Source: Hymenobacter terrestris
Lineage (GTDB): Bacteria; Bacteroidota; Bacteroidia; Cytophagales; Hymenobacteraceae
Direction of reading: 5' to 3'
Length of the DNA: 42,043 nt
Assembly (NCBI RefSeq): GCF_013377905.1
Contig: NZ_JABKAV010000029.1
Location: forward strand, 1-42,043
The position numbers and the translations under genes are program-made. The notes beneath the pieces were generated by a model that saw nothing but the letters and a program-made list of their open reading frames with translations, was not told the DNA's origin and did no database searches. Positions within the stretch are counted from its first letter, which is position 1. Each line of letters begins with the position of its first letter. This document shows positions 7,656-14,812 of this stretch, one piece after another.

Positions 7656-8024
7656 ATGCCCATTTTTCACGTGCCAGAGCAATCAGGTGAGCCGCGGGAC
7701 AAAGGCGGGTTCCTTTTTCAGGCCCTTGCCTGGGTGCTGTTGCGCGTGGTGCCGAAAGCCAGCCCCGATTATGAGAAGCGCCTTGCCCTGGTCGAATACT
7801 GGCTCGTGGAAGTAAACGAAGAAGGGGCTGCCCTGCGCGAAATCGGATTCACTGCCGCGCACCAGCCGGTTCTGTTCGCGCCCACCAACCGCAATTATGG
7901 CCTGTGGACGGATTCCGACCGCGTCTTTTCGCCCGAGGAGTTTACTTCCCGAAACGATTTCCCTTTTGATGCGACTTGGAATCGCTTGTATGGCCAGACA
8001 AGCGAGGGAGCGCGTTCACTTTAA
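7656..8024 (+). CDS. Hypothetical protein, array gene
   Basis: A 122-residue soluble protein starting at ATG 7656 (MPIFHVPEQSGEPRDKGGF); an upstream in-frame start at 7608 would lie within the repeat and the -7 box. Notable segments are LALVEYWLVEVNEEGAALREIGF and APTNRNYGLWTDSDRVFSPEEF. The pattern (E-L/V-V-N-x-x-G-x-x-x-R-E-I-G-F) is seen in small Bacteroidota proteins of unknown function. The stop TAA (8022-8024) is part of repeat copy 7. It is a single-gene unit between copies 6 and 7. Confidence 0.65.
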   Translation: MPIFHVPEQSGEPRDKGGFLFQALAWVLLRVVPKASPDYEKRLALVEYWLVEVNEEGAALREIGFTAAHQPVLFAPTNRNYGLWTDSDRVFSPEEFTSRNDFPFDATWNRLYGQTSEGARSL

Positions 8025-8060
8025 CGGTCCGAAGCTAAACGCGCTCTGTTCAGCTGAAGG
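8014..8060 (+). repeat. Cassette-boundary repeat copy 7 (forward)
   Basis: A full-length copy: GTTCACTTTAACGGTCCGAA, GCTAAACGCGCTCTGTTC, AGCTGAAGG. It has GTTCA at both ends, 34 bp apart. It overlaps the stop codon of the preceding gene. Confidence 0.85.
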
Positions 8061-8069
8061 AGCCACTAA

Positions 8070-8516
8070 TCAGCCTTCTCTCCCAACGTTTTCGTTGATG
8101 TAAGCCGAGATGCGGTCGACATGAATCCATGTCGCTCTTGCGCGAAACACGACGCCCTGGGGCTGGGTGCTGAACGCCACTTGAAAGCCGGTGCCATCGT
8201 GAACGATGCTCAAATCGCCGATGCCGTTGCCGCTGGGAATAACGCACTGCTTGATGGAGACTTCGATGAGGTTCAGCGACAAACTCACGGTATTGCACTT
8301 CTGCTGCACCCATTTGAGCGGCGCATCTGCCGGGAAATCTTTCAAATCAAAGTGAAGCCGGCACTGGAGGGTGCCGCCACAAAGAATGGAAAGCTCCCCC
8401 AACCGCACTTGGGCCAACGAGGGTGCTTGGGTAGGGTAAATACTCGTGATGGTTTTGGGGTTGAGCACGTGCTCAATCCACGTAGAGTCGGTGTTTTCCA
8501 TGCCTAAAGGCCACAA
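8070..8516 (-). CDS. Hypothetical protein, possibly immunity-like
   Basis: A 148-residue soluble protein; a second ATG at 8501 (MENTDSTWIEHVLNP) is a likely alternative start. The chain is beta-rich (LGELSILCGGTLQCRLHFDLKDFP, VSLSLNLIEVSIKQCVI, GFQVAFSTQPQGVVFRA). The early ..W...HVLNPKTI..IYPT...L..VRLGEL.I pattern is weakly like Imm50-type immunity proteins, but I cannot confirm this by eye. Single minus-strand gene between forward repeat copies 7 and 8, showing that gene and repeat orientation are independent. Confidence 0.6.
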   Translation of the reverse strand: MWPLGMENTDSTWIEHVLNPKTITSIYPTQAPSLAQVRLGELSILCGGTLQCRLHFDLKDFPADAPLKWVQQKCNTVSLSLNLIEVSIKQCVIPSGNGIGDLSIVHDGTGFQVAFSTQPQGVVFRARATWIHVDRISAYINENVGREG

Positions 8517-8556
8517 AGCCTAATCAAAAGTAGAGTTCCTATCGCTTGCAGTGCCA

Positions 8557-8602
8557 GTCTGCGAAAAGGGTGGCAAGATAGACGCTGCGTTCAGTTGAAA
8601 GA
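8557..8602 (+). repeat. Cassette-boundary repeat copy 8 (forward)
   Basis: A divergent copy: GTCTGCGAAAAGGGTGGCAA, GATAGACGCTGCGTTCAG, TTGAAAGA. Length and the GTTCAGTTGAAAG end agree with the others. It ends 17 bp before the next ATG. Confidence 0.65.
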
Positions 8603-8619
8603 GCGTTTCTTTACAGCCT

Positions 8620-8925
8620 ATGCTTCTTCCCTTATTTGGCTTCGTTTTCGGCGTGGTCGCCAGCTCGTTGCTCGGAGCCGCCGTGATTGCGCTACATCCG
8701 CGCTGGAAGCTGACCTTCGTAAATATCGCCTATTTTGTCGCTGGTGCCTTTGCCGGAGTCATCGGCTCGTCGCTGCTCTACACGCGGGTGTTTGCCGATG
8801 CCAACCACCAGTTGCAGTCCACGGCCGCGGTTCTGGGTTTTCTGGCAACGCTCGGCGCAGGGGCTTTACTAGGAGGTACGCTGGCTGTTTACACGGGCCA
8901 GCGCTTAGGCAGCCGGGCGGCTTAA
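8620..8925 (+). CDS. Small three-helix membrane protein
   Basis: A 101-residue hydrophobic protein with three predicted membrane helices: about residues 4-26 (PLFGFVFGVVASSLLGAAVI), 33-53 (VNIAYFVAGAFAGVIGSSLL) and 68-92 (AAVLGFLATLGAGALLGGTL). It ends in a short basic tail TGQRLGSRAA. No family recognised. Single plus-strand gene between repeat copies 8 and 9. Confidence 0.7.
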   Translation: MLLPLFGFVFGVVASSLLGAAVIALHPRWKLTFVNIAYFVAGAFAGVIGSSLLYTRVFADANHQLQSTAAVLGFLATLGAGALLGGTLAVYTGQRLGSRAA

Positions 8926-8948
8926 TCGCTTAATGGGTAGCAAACCAG

Positions 8949-8980
8949 CCAAACGGTCCGAATAGAATAACGAACGTTTG
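8949..8980 (+). repeat. Cassette-boundary repeat copy 9 (forward)
   Basis: CCAAACGGTCCGAATAGAAT followed by AACGAACGTTTGG. The first half of the core is perfect, the second half degenerate. It separates the two small membrane-protein genes. Confidence 0.65.
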
Positions 8981-8990
8981 GGAAAGCTCC

Positions 8991-8998
8991 TACTTTTG
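8991..8998 (+). promoter_or_regulatory. Bacteroidota -7 box TACTTTTG
   Basis: Same box as at 618-625, placed 19 bp before ATG 9018 and after repeat copy 9. The unit carries its own promoter. Confidence 0.5.
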
Positions 8999-9017
8999 AT
9001 TTTCGCCTGCAACGCCC

Positions 9018-9413
9018 ATGTTCAACGCCTTCCTGAATTTGTGCTTCGCCAACTACTACGGGTTTGACAAGGTCGCTCGGGAAGTCAGCGCGTCCACCGC
9101 CGAGTACCGCGGCCACTTGATGTGCACCCAACAGGTGCTGTTGCTGACCATTAGTTTGGTCTATGCCGTGGCTCGTGCCTTGCCACACGGGAGCGACTTA
9201 CACTTCGGGGTAGTGATTGTGGCCTGCCTCGCGGCCGGGGTCGCCAACTATTTCGGGGTGCTGACGTCGGCGCGCTATCCTGCCTTTCGTGCACGGGTGG
9301 ACGGCCAGCCGTTCGCGCTCAAGTTCGGGCTGGTGCTCTTCTCCTTTGCCACCACGGTGGCGGCCATTCCCGGCTTAATCTGGCTCATGGACCGGTATTA
9401 TCACCCCGTTTAA
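9018..9413 (+). CDS. Small membrane protein (hypothetical)
   Basis: A 131-residue protein with an amphipathic start (MFNAFLNLCFANYYGFDKVA) and three membrane helices, about 36-54, 62-82 and 103-124 (LVLFSFATTVAAIPGLIWLM). It ends MDRYYHPV. No family recognised; small membrane proteins of this build are frequent in Hymenobacter-type genomes. A TACTTTTG box lies 19 bp before the ATG. Single gene between repeat copies 9 and 10. Confidence 0.7.
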   Translation: MFNAFLNLCFANYYGFDKVAREVSASTAEYRGHLMCTQQVLLLTISLVYAVARALPHGSDLHFGVVIVACLAAGVANYFGVLTSARYPAFRARVDGQPFALKFGLVLFSFATTVAAIPGLIWLMDRYYHPV

Positions 9414-9469
9414 CTCTCGTTACGGGAGGCCGCCCAAGGACCCTGTCTTGAACATCCCGTTCGCTAGAC

Positions 9470-9515
9470 GTTCAGCAAAACGGTGGCAAGGTAAACAGGG
9501 CAATTCAGAATAAGG
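9470..9515 (+). repeat. Cassette-boundary repeat copy 10 (forward)
   Basis: GTTCAGCAAAACGGTGGCAA, GGTAAACAGGGCAATTCAG, AATAAGG. The spacing between its two TTCAG elements is 33 bp, matching copy 7 within a base. Confidence 0.75.
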
Positions 9516-9519
9516 AGCC

Positions 9520-9527
9520 TATCTTTC
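9520..9527 (+). promoter_or_regulatory. Possible -7 box TATCTTTC
   Basis: TATCTTTC resembles TAnnTTTG and lies 19 bp before ATG 9547, the same distance as for the gene at 9018. Confidence 0.4.
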
Positions 9528-9546
9528 GACACTACTCTCCACCGAC

Positions 9547-10008
9547 ATGTCGCCTGTTCTTCTTCTCCTGCGTTTCCGGTGGCTATTGGTGCTGGTTACC
9601 TGTTGCGCTTACGCCGGGCCTTGCTCCGCCCAGTCGCCGCAGACCTACACGTTAACCAACCAACGGACCGTAAAAGACGGGAAACAAGAATCCAGCAGCC
9701 CTTTGACCGAGGCGTTCTTGACCGTCTTGGAAGAGCAGAAGGTGATTGCCACGCTCTTTCTGAAAAGCGGCCACGGTAAATCCTACCGCATTGACCAAAC
9801 CCGGCCTGACCTGTCCGGCATGGGCATCACCATGTACATCTGCAACGCGGCAAAGGGCTCCGACAACGAGGTGGATGGGGACGTGATTATTGTCAATCCC
9901 GTCAATAAAACGATTGTATTCGCCGTGTTACGGGACAACCCAAAGGGACAGCAGATGAACAACTTTGTGGAGTACCACTACGAATCCGTGGCGTATCAAG
10001 ACAAATAA
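9547..10008 (+). CDS. Secreted hypothetical protein
   Basis: A 153-residue protein with a signal peptide (hydrophobic 3-22, cleavage likely after CSAQ near residue 29). The mature part is small and beta-rich: TYTLTNQRTVKDGKQESSS, VIATLFLKSGHGKSYRI, GDVIIVNPVNKTIVFAVL. The last third, VEYHYESVAYQDK, is polar. No family recognised; likely periplasmic or outer surface. Single gene between repeat copies 10 and 11. Confidence 0.7.
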   Translation: MSPVLLLLRFRWLLVLVTCCAYAGPCSAQSPQTYTLTNQRTVKDGKQESSSPLTEAFLTVLEEQKVIATLFLKSGHGKSYRIDQTRPDLSGMGITMYICNAAKGSDNEVDGDVIIVNPVNKTIVFAVLRDNPKGQQMNNFVEYHYESVAYQDK

Positions 10009-10045
10009 GCAGTTCGCTTAGCATGTCTTTCCGCTTACAAGGAGA

Positions 10046-10080
10046 GTTCAAGAAAACGGTCCGAAGCTAAACGCGCGTTT
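10046..10080 (+). repeat. Cassette-boundary repeat copy 11 (forward)
   Basis: GTTCAAGAAAACGGTCCGAA, GCTAAACGCGCGTTT. It has a perfect core and is preceded by TTACAAGGAGA as in copy 6. Confidence 0.85.
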
Positions 10081-10107
10081 GCTGTGTGGTTGGTTACTAC
10101 GCACCTT

Positions 10108-10578
10108 TTAACTTCGGTCAAAAAGGGCCTCCCATACGGTTTTGGTGCCTCCCTCGTCGTCCACCAAGCAGGTGCGTCGCTTTAGAGTTGCCCGGTCGAT
10201 GGGAACAAACCCGTATTGCTGTGCCGCTCTAAATACCGCCCTTGCCTCCTCCGTGGCGGGTTGTTCAACGAGGCTCTGTCGGTCCACAATGGAATCAAAG
10301 AGCAGAAAAAACTTGCCCACCAGCGACAGTAACAGACAGTGCTCCTCTTGTTGGCGCAAGCTGTAAACCATCGCCGAGTCGTAGTTCAGGTCGGTGGTGT
10401 CCGTGATGGTAAAGCGCAACGCCAGTTCTTCTATCAACGGCTTATAGGGCCGCTTATCGTACGTCTTTTGCAGGAAACCGTAGTGCGGAGCCGTGGCCGA
10501 ACCGTGCGCAACGACAATAGCTTGGTTGATGGTGTCCAAGAGGATTGGTTGCTGCATGGAATCATGGAATGGGACCAT
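10108..10578 (-). CDS. Hypothetical protein, array gene
   Basis: A 156-residue soluble protein; an alternative start at 10557 (MQQPILLDTINQAIVVAHG) is plausible. It is mixed alpha/beta, with YGFLQKTYDKRPYKPLIEEL, DSAMVYSLRQQEEHCLLLSLVGKFFLLFDS, and an acidic-basic tail LVDDEGGTKTVWEALFDRS. No family recognised. Minus-strand single gene between forward repeat copies 11 and 12. Confidence 0.65.
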   Translation of the reverse strand: MVPFHDSMQQPILLDTINQAIVVAHGSATAPHYGFLQKTYDKRPYKPLIEELALRFTITDTTDLNYDSAMVYSLRQQEEHCLLLSLVGKFFLLFDSIVDRQSLVEQPATEEARAVFRAAQQYGFVPIDRATLKRRTCLVDDEGGTKTVWEALFDRS

Positions 10579-10601
10579 GGACTTATTCGGGGTATAAATC
10601 C

Positions 10602-10639
10602 TTCAGGTATAGTAAAACGGTCCGAAGGTAAACGCGCCC
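10602..10639 (+). repeat. Cassette-boundary repeat copy 12 (forward)
   Basis: TTCAGGTATAGTAAAACGG then TCCGAAGGTAAACGCGCCC. The core is perfect; the leading GTTCA is changed and the right GTTCAG end is missing. Confidence 0.8.
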
Positions 10640-10683
10640 CGTACGGGCAAACCAGCGGTCCCGCTGCTCCGACACGGTGCGGT

Positions 10684-10941
10684 TTAGTCCCGGATTAAGA
10701 TTAACTCGACCGACCCGTCCGCTAACGAATTGTGCTCGTCTAAATGCAGGTGGCAGCCTAAGGGCGCGGCCTCTTGAGCCAGATTCAGTAAATGGCCCGC
10801 CAGAGAAATCAATCCGGCTTGATTGCCGTGGATGCAGACGGCCCCGCCTTTGAGGGTAACGTTGATTTCGAAGCCCCCTAGCCAGTGAACGCGAAGACCG
10901 GTTTCTGAGGAATACTCTGGTACGTCGAGGGTGATTTGCAT
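10684..10941 (-). CDS. Imm32-like immunity protein
   Basis: An 85-residue protein with the layout expected for Imm32-type immunity proteins of polymorphic toxin systems: a beta N-terminus (MQITLDVPEYSSETGLRVHW), a GN-x-x-GL-x-x-LA-x-x-L-x-x-LA pattern (HGNQAGLISLAGHLLNLAQE), then HLHLDEHNSLADGSVELILI. The glycine-leucine helix and the following H-x-HLD strand are the points I use; the family call is by eye. No cognate toxin is next to it, as is usual for orphan immunity genes. Single minus-strand gene between copies 12 and 13. Confidence 0.65.
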   Translation of the reverse strand: MQITLDVPEYSSETGLRVHWLGGFEINVTLKGGAVCIHGNQAGLISLAGHLLNLAQEAAPLGCHLHLDEHNSLADGSVELILIRD

Positions 10942-10968
10942 AGCAGCGCGTGGGGAATGGGCGAGGAT

Positions 10969-11006
10969 AGGAAAACGGTCCGAAGCTAAACGCGCTTTGT
11001 TCAGAA
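10969..11006 (+). repeat. Cassette-boundary repeat copy 13 (forward)
   Basis: AGGAAAACGGTCCGAA, GCTAAACGCGCTTTGTTCAG, AA. The core and the right end are perfect. Confidence 0.85.
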
Positions 11007-11013
11007 TTACGAG

Positions 11014-11271
11014 CTATAAGATAGCCCACGCCTTTCTTGCTAGCCGGGTGCTGAAATATAAGAGTGTGCCCCAAAATATAGCGTTGGGAAGCACATACAG
11101 AAACACTTGCTCCTTTATGCTGAATGGTGCTCCTAGAAAGAAAAAAATGGCTTTCTCGAACGGCGTGAGCTGATGTCCCCAAGACCAAGCCATGCCAAAG
11201 AAGGCCGCGAGCATTACAAGAACAACATACAGCGCCGAGAAAAGCACAATGAAAAGCGCAAATTTCTTCAT
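11014..11271 (-). CDS. Small two- or three-helix membrane protein
   Basis: An 85-residue hydrophobic protein: helix 1 about 4-28 (FALFIVLFSALYVVLVMLAAFF), GHQLTPFEKAIFFFLGAPFSI, then a helix about 56-75 (FLYVLPNAIFWGTLLYFSTRL) and a basic C-terminus LARKAWAIL. No family recognised. It is the last single-gene unit of the array, between repeat copies 13 and 14. Confidence 0.65.
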   Translation of the reverse strand: MKKFALFIVLFSALYVVLVMLAAFFGMAWSWGHQLTPFEKAIFFFLGAPFSIKEQVFLYVLPNAIFWGTLLYFSTRLARKAWAIL

Positions 11272-11299
11272 GGTTGATTCGTTATTAATGTTCTGCCTA

Positions 11300-11327
11300 G
11301 TTCAAGAAAACGGTCGTTTCTTAAATG
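11300..11327 (+). repeat. Cassette-boundary repeat copy 14 (forward)
   Basis: GTTCAAGAAAACGGTC then GTTTCTTAAATG. The left half is perfect and the right half diverged. It is the last copy, 72 bp from the end of the relaxase gene, and marks the border between array and plasmid backbone. Confidence 0.7.
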
Positions 11328-11399
11328 TTATAGCTCCTCCGCATTGTACCGCTTGGCCCTTTGCCCAGCTGCACGGCCGTCCCTGGTACTTTGCCGGTT

Positions 11400-13109
11400 T
11401 TACCCCCCCATCTCGAAGCCTTTACTCTGCTCCGGTTTCTGCTGTCTGGTCGACGCTATCTGCGGTTTGATTTCATAGCCCTCACGTCTGGCTTTCATAT
11501 CGTCATACTCATAGACTTGGCCACCCATCGCCCGAACGTTATCGAAGTAGGAGTCAGCAACATGAGCAAAGCTGGGCTGGTACTTCACATAAACGGTCTT
11601 CATTCCGTCTCCGCGAGATGGTTCGTCTTGCACGCCCAAATGGGACGCATAGGAGTGGATGCCTCTCCGTAAGGACTTTGCCACTTCGTCGGCCTTCTCC
11701 TCCGGGACTACTAAACAGGCGGTTAACTCTGCTGGCTTAGGCTTCCAACGATAAATATCAAAAGCCCGATCCATCAGGGCGAGTTCCTTGGTGGCCACCT
11801 TCTGTCGGGCCTGCTCTGCTTGCCGTATTTCGGCCTGTTTCACCTCGTGAGCATATGCGGCTGCACGTGCTTGCCTAGTTTGAAGCTGCTCCTCAACCTG
11901 TTCGGATATTTTCCGGCCATTGGGACGTATCTCGGCATAAGTGAACGCTGAACCGTGGGTAGGATGCCGCACTTGGTTGGGGTCGTTCGCAGTGGCATTT
12001 TTGAATTTAAACCCTTGTTCTTCAAGACCTTGTAAATATGTTTTGGGGTCTGTGTAATCCCCCTTAGTCAGATGCACTTCAAACGCCCGTTTGGTCTCCA
12101 GGCGGTCTTTTTCGCGCTGCTCAGTACCTAGCTTGAGTAAGCTGGCGGGCGCGGGCTTTCCCAAGGCTAGATGTATGGCCAGTTTGGTTTTTTCCAACTC
12201 GGCTTGCTTTAACTCGCCCTGGGCCTGCACCATCCCGTGGTAATGCTTCTCTTTTAGCTTCTCTGTGGTCCTCAACTGACTTTGGAGCGCACGGACCTGA
12301 CTTTTGGCCGAAGCGTTCTCTAAGGCAAGATTTACCGCCTTCTCGGCCCGCTTGTTCGCCTCCTCCACCTGCGCACGCCCCTGCTCACTTACGCTGGCCG
12401 TAGTCTTAGCCTCCCACTCTACTGGTTTGAATAGGTCCGCCACACTTGGCCGCTTTACCGGCACGTCCTGGAACGAGCTGGCCGCCCCCATCTTTTCCCC
12501 CAGCTCGGTAGCCGTTTTATTCTGCTTGCTATACATGGCGTCCATGGGCTGGTGGACGGCCTGGCTACGCTCTACCCCCCTATCCAATCCGTGCGCGGCC
12601 ATTGCCTCGTGGTAATCACTCTGATTTATTCGCAGGGCAACCGGATTGATGAGGTCGCGGGCCGAAAGCCGCCCGTCTGATGTGATGGGAACAATAACCA
12701 CATGACAGTGCGGGGTCGTTTCGTCCTGTTGAAGCTGAAAGGCGATGACGTTTTCCTTGCCGTACTTCTTTTCTACATAAGCCCGGTTATCCTTGACCCA
12801 CTGACTGTCCGACTGGTCAGCAGCACGGCCCTTCTCGTCGCGCTCAAAAAATTCCGGCGAGGCCGTTAGAATTAGCTCTACGCACCGAATGGAATTACTC
12901 CGTCGAATCTTTATTCCCGCCTCGGCAATGCGTTCGGTAGCCAGGTCCCAGTAGCTGCGCTCCTCGGTGTTGATGAACTCGATGTTCGGGTGCCGGGCCT
13001 CTTTGTCAACATTGGGTACATCGTACTTGCGGTAGTTATGCGTGGTCGCTTTATTGGCGTGTTTCTCGTCGGTCAATTTGGCGTGACGCAGAATACAAAA
13101 AGGCGGCAT
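11400..13109 (-). CDS. MobV-family relaxase
   Basis: A 569-residue conjugative mobilisation relaxase (Mob_Pre/MobV). It would nick the plasmid at oriT and lead single-stranded DNA into a donor conjugation machine. I take ATG 13109 (MPPFCILRHAKLTDEKHANK) because MobV proteins begin with a short xFxILRxxKL motif; the longer frame to 13199 runs into the oriT hairpin. The catalytic region holds D129-E130 and H134-x-H136 in QDETTPHCHVVIVPI. After about residue 230 comes a long charged coiled coil, then a globular C-terminus. No mating-pair genes are seen, so the plasmid is mobilisable and not self-transmissible as far as visible. Confidence 0.92.
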   Translation of the reverse strand: MPPFCILRHAKLTDEKHANKATTHNYRKYDVPNVDKEARHPNIEFINTEERSYWDLATERIAEAGIKIRRSNSIRCVELILTASPEFFERDEKGRAADQSDSQWVKDNRAYVEKKYGKENVIAFQLQQDETTPHCHVVIVPITSDGRLSARDLINPVALRINQSDYHEAMAAHGLDRGVERSQAVHQPMDAMYSKQNKTATELGEKMGAASSFQDVPVKRPSVADLFKPVEWEAKTTASVSEQGRAQVEEANKRAEKAVNLALENASAKSQVRALQSQLRTTEKLKEKHYHGMVQAQGELKQAELEKTKLAIHLALGKPAPASLLKLGTEQREKDRLETKRAFEVHLTKGDYTDPKTYLQGLEEQGFKFKNATANDPNQVRHPTHGSAFTYAEIRPNGRKISEQVEEQLQTRQARAAAYAHEVKQAEIRQAEQARQKVATKELALMDRAFDIYRWKPKPAELTACLVVPEEKADEVAKSLRRGIHSYASHLGVQDEPSRGDGMKTVYVKYQPSFAHVADSYFDNVRAMGGQVYEYDDMKARREGYEIKPQIASTRQQKPEQSKGFEMGG

Positions 13110-13167
13110 GAGCACAGGAGTTAGGCAGTGGGGGAAAGGAAGTTTGGCTAGCCCCGGAGGGCGCACG

Positions 13168-13214
13168 GCATAGGATTTACGGTGATGAGCGAAGCTCAAC
13201 CGTAAATCCTATGC
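13168..13214. other. oriT-like hairpin upstream of mobV
   Basis: Perfect 16-bp arms GCATAGGATTTACGGT (13168-13183) and ACCGTAAATCCTATGC (13199-13214) enclose a 15-nt loop. The hairpin lies 58 bp upstream of the chosen mobV start. MobV relaxases act on hairpins just upstream of their own genes, so this is the best oriT candidate. It may also be an operator for mobV. Confidence 0.6.
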
Positions 13215-14160
13215 ATCGTGTGTGATGCATATAAAACGAGCTAGCAGAACAAACCCGCCTCAACCCTCGCTTCACCACAAGCTACAACTCTTTCCCAAAG
13301 TACCCAACAAGTACCTCCTTCTATTGCCCCCTACCTGCTTAATCGCCTCGCCCCCGATAGCTCACACTACCAATGGTCGTTGGCTTGGACCCTCTCCTTT
13401 CTGGCTGCCTTTACCACTTAAAAAAGAGTAGCTAAAATTTACCCTTTTTAACAACCAGCTACCTGTCAGTATCAGCCTCACCCGTTCGTATTCTTGCTCG
13501 ACCTCCAACTCTAATCCATCTCGACTGCAACTCACCTCAGACCTCTTCGACCTTACTGCCGGCAACTAGGCCAACTGCATAACATAGGCACAAATTTGGT
13601 CCTCTTTACTTTTCATACTTCCAGCATAGAATCAGACAGAGTACAATTTTTAAGCAGGTAATTTCCTACTGCTCTTCACTTCTCTACTACCTAATAGCAA
13701 CCCAGTTTTAGGCTGTTCCAGGTAAGGTGTAGATCCGGTACATAAATCGTTCGGGTGAGGTGTAATCCGTGGTTTAAATCCCTGGTAATAATACACTGTG
13801 GAACGGCAATCCATACACCATCATTTTTATATATACCTATCTGATAGCCGTTTATAGCATGAGGTGTAAAAAATGCCGTGCTGAGGTGGAAAGGGTGCTA
13901 GGTTCTTCCACTTTAGGCTCCTAGAGCATCTCTCCACGTTCCAAGCCTTCCCACTGCCCTCTTTCCCCCACTGCCAACTTATTCGCACTACTTCCCTAAG
14001 TACACGCTCTTTTAGCCCCTCTCAGCCCTCTATCGCCTCTCTTAGCAGCCCAGTGCCATTCCAACTCCGATAGCTCCTCCTGTGTGCTCTTTTAGCCTTC
14101 CCTGACCCTCTGCTTCTCACTCTCCAATTGCTGTTGAATATAGCTGTTGCCTTTGGAGAG
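13215..14160. other. Gene-free region between oriT and origin
   Basis: Nearly 1 kb without a convincing gene; the short frames at 13222-13431 and 13362-13565 overlap each other and lack family features. The sequence is pyrimidine-rich on the plus strand (many CCCTC, CTTCC and ACTACC runs), notably at 13930-14110. Such skew is common next to plasmid origins. Nothing more is recognised. Confidence 0.4.
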
Positions 14161-14280
14161 ACTAACTAATAGGCTTCCTTGTAATCCGTTTCTTTTCGAA
14201 AAAATAATGTGCGAATTGACGCTCTAAACGAGGATTACGGATTTTAGGATTGCCGAAGACTTATAAAAGCTATTAGTTAG
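14161..14280. repeat. Distal iterons, one direct and one inverted
   Basis: ACTAACTAATAGGCTT (14161-14176) is a partial direct copy, and CTTATAAAAGCTATTAGTTAG (14260-14280) is a nearly full inverted copy of the iteron found at 14672-14790. They lie about 400-500 bp from the main array and may allow Rep-mediated looping or handcuffing. Confidence 0.6.
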
Positions 14281-14335
14281 ATATTTTTTGGCTCTATTGT
14301 TGATACAAAGCGCCCGTTTTATCAAAAAAAGAAGT

Positions 14336-14386
14336 GAGTCATATATCAGCTACTTCATGTTTCCATAAGTAGCTGATATATGACTC
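14336..14386. repeat. 20-bp perfect stem in origin region
   Basis: Arms GAGTCATATATCAGCTACTT and AAGTAGCTGATATATGACTC are perfectly complementary around an 11-nt loop. It lies between distal and main iterons. It may be a primosome or single-strand origin structure, a resolution site or a terminator; no T-run follows directly. Confidence 0.6.
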
Positions 14387-14671
14387 TTTATAGTATATAA
14401 GAGGTACTAGTGTTTCAATAATTAGCATAGGCTAATTGTATAAATATCGTAATTAACAGCAGAAAAAGGCAAAAATATATTTAAATAGTGCAATCCCATT
14501 TTGTGCTTTTTACGACTGCCCCTTTTTGTTGTCTTTGTTCTATTGCCCTCCTCAACCTTCCCTTTAAATGCTTTTTTACTACCTCATCAACAATCTTGTG
14601 AGTATTTTAAGTATTTAAACTGTATTTGCAGTGTTTATAAACCTTTGATTTATAAGTATTTATAGACACTT
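14387..14671. other. AT-rich origin segment
   Basis: A strongly AT-rich stretch with A/T runs (for example around 14470-14500 and 14590-14660) directly beside the iteron array. It is the likely duplex-unwinding element of the replication origin. No gene seen. Confidence 0.5.
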
Positions 14672-14790
14672 ACTAATAGGTTTTATAAGCTAACTAATAG
14701 GTTTTATAAGCTAACTAATAGGTTTTATAAGCCAACTAATAGGTTTTATAAGCCTAACTAATAGGTTTTATAAGTCAACTACTAGTGTCA
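14672..14790 (+). repeat. Iteron array of the plasmid origin
   Basis: Five copies of ACTAATAGGTTTTATAAGCT-type units start at 14672, 14693, 14714, 14735 and 14757, and a partial sixth starts at 14778. The period is 21-22 bp, two helical turns, so all lie on one face of DNA. They should bind the Rep protein encoded 160 bp downstream, for initiation and copy control. Confidence 0.88.
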
Positions 14791-14797
14791 TGCGATT

Positions 14798-14812
14798 AAC
14801 CTATTAGTTAGG
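14798..14812 (-). repeat. Inverted partial iteron before repB
   Basis: AACCTATTAGTTAGG is the reverse complement of the iteron core CCTAACTAATAGGTT. It lies closest to the repB promoter and may serve as operator for autorepression by Rep. Confidence 0.55.

Noticed and set aside
581..11327. Array repeat as a promoter or terminator element
   Set aside because: It keeps one orientation within each block while genes face both ways, and it can overlap stop codons or lie upstream of starts.
14672..14812. CRISPR array
   Set aside because: Direct repeats have almost no spacers (period 21-22 bp) and lie before a replication initiator; these are iterons.
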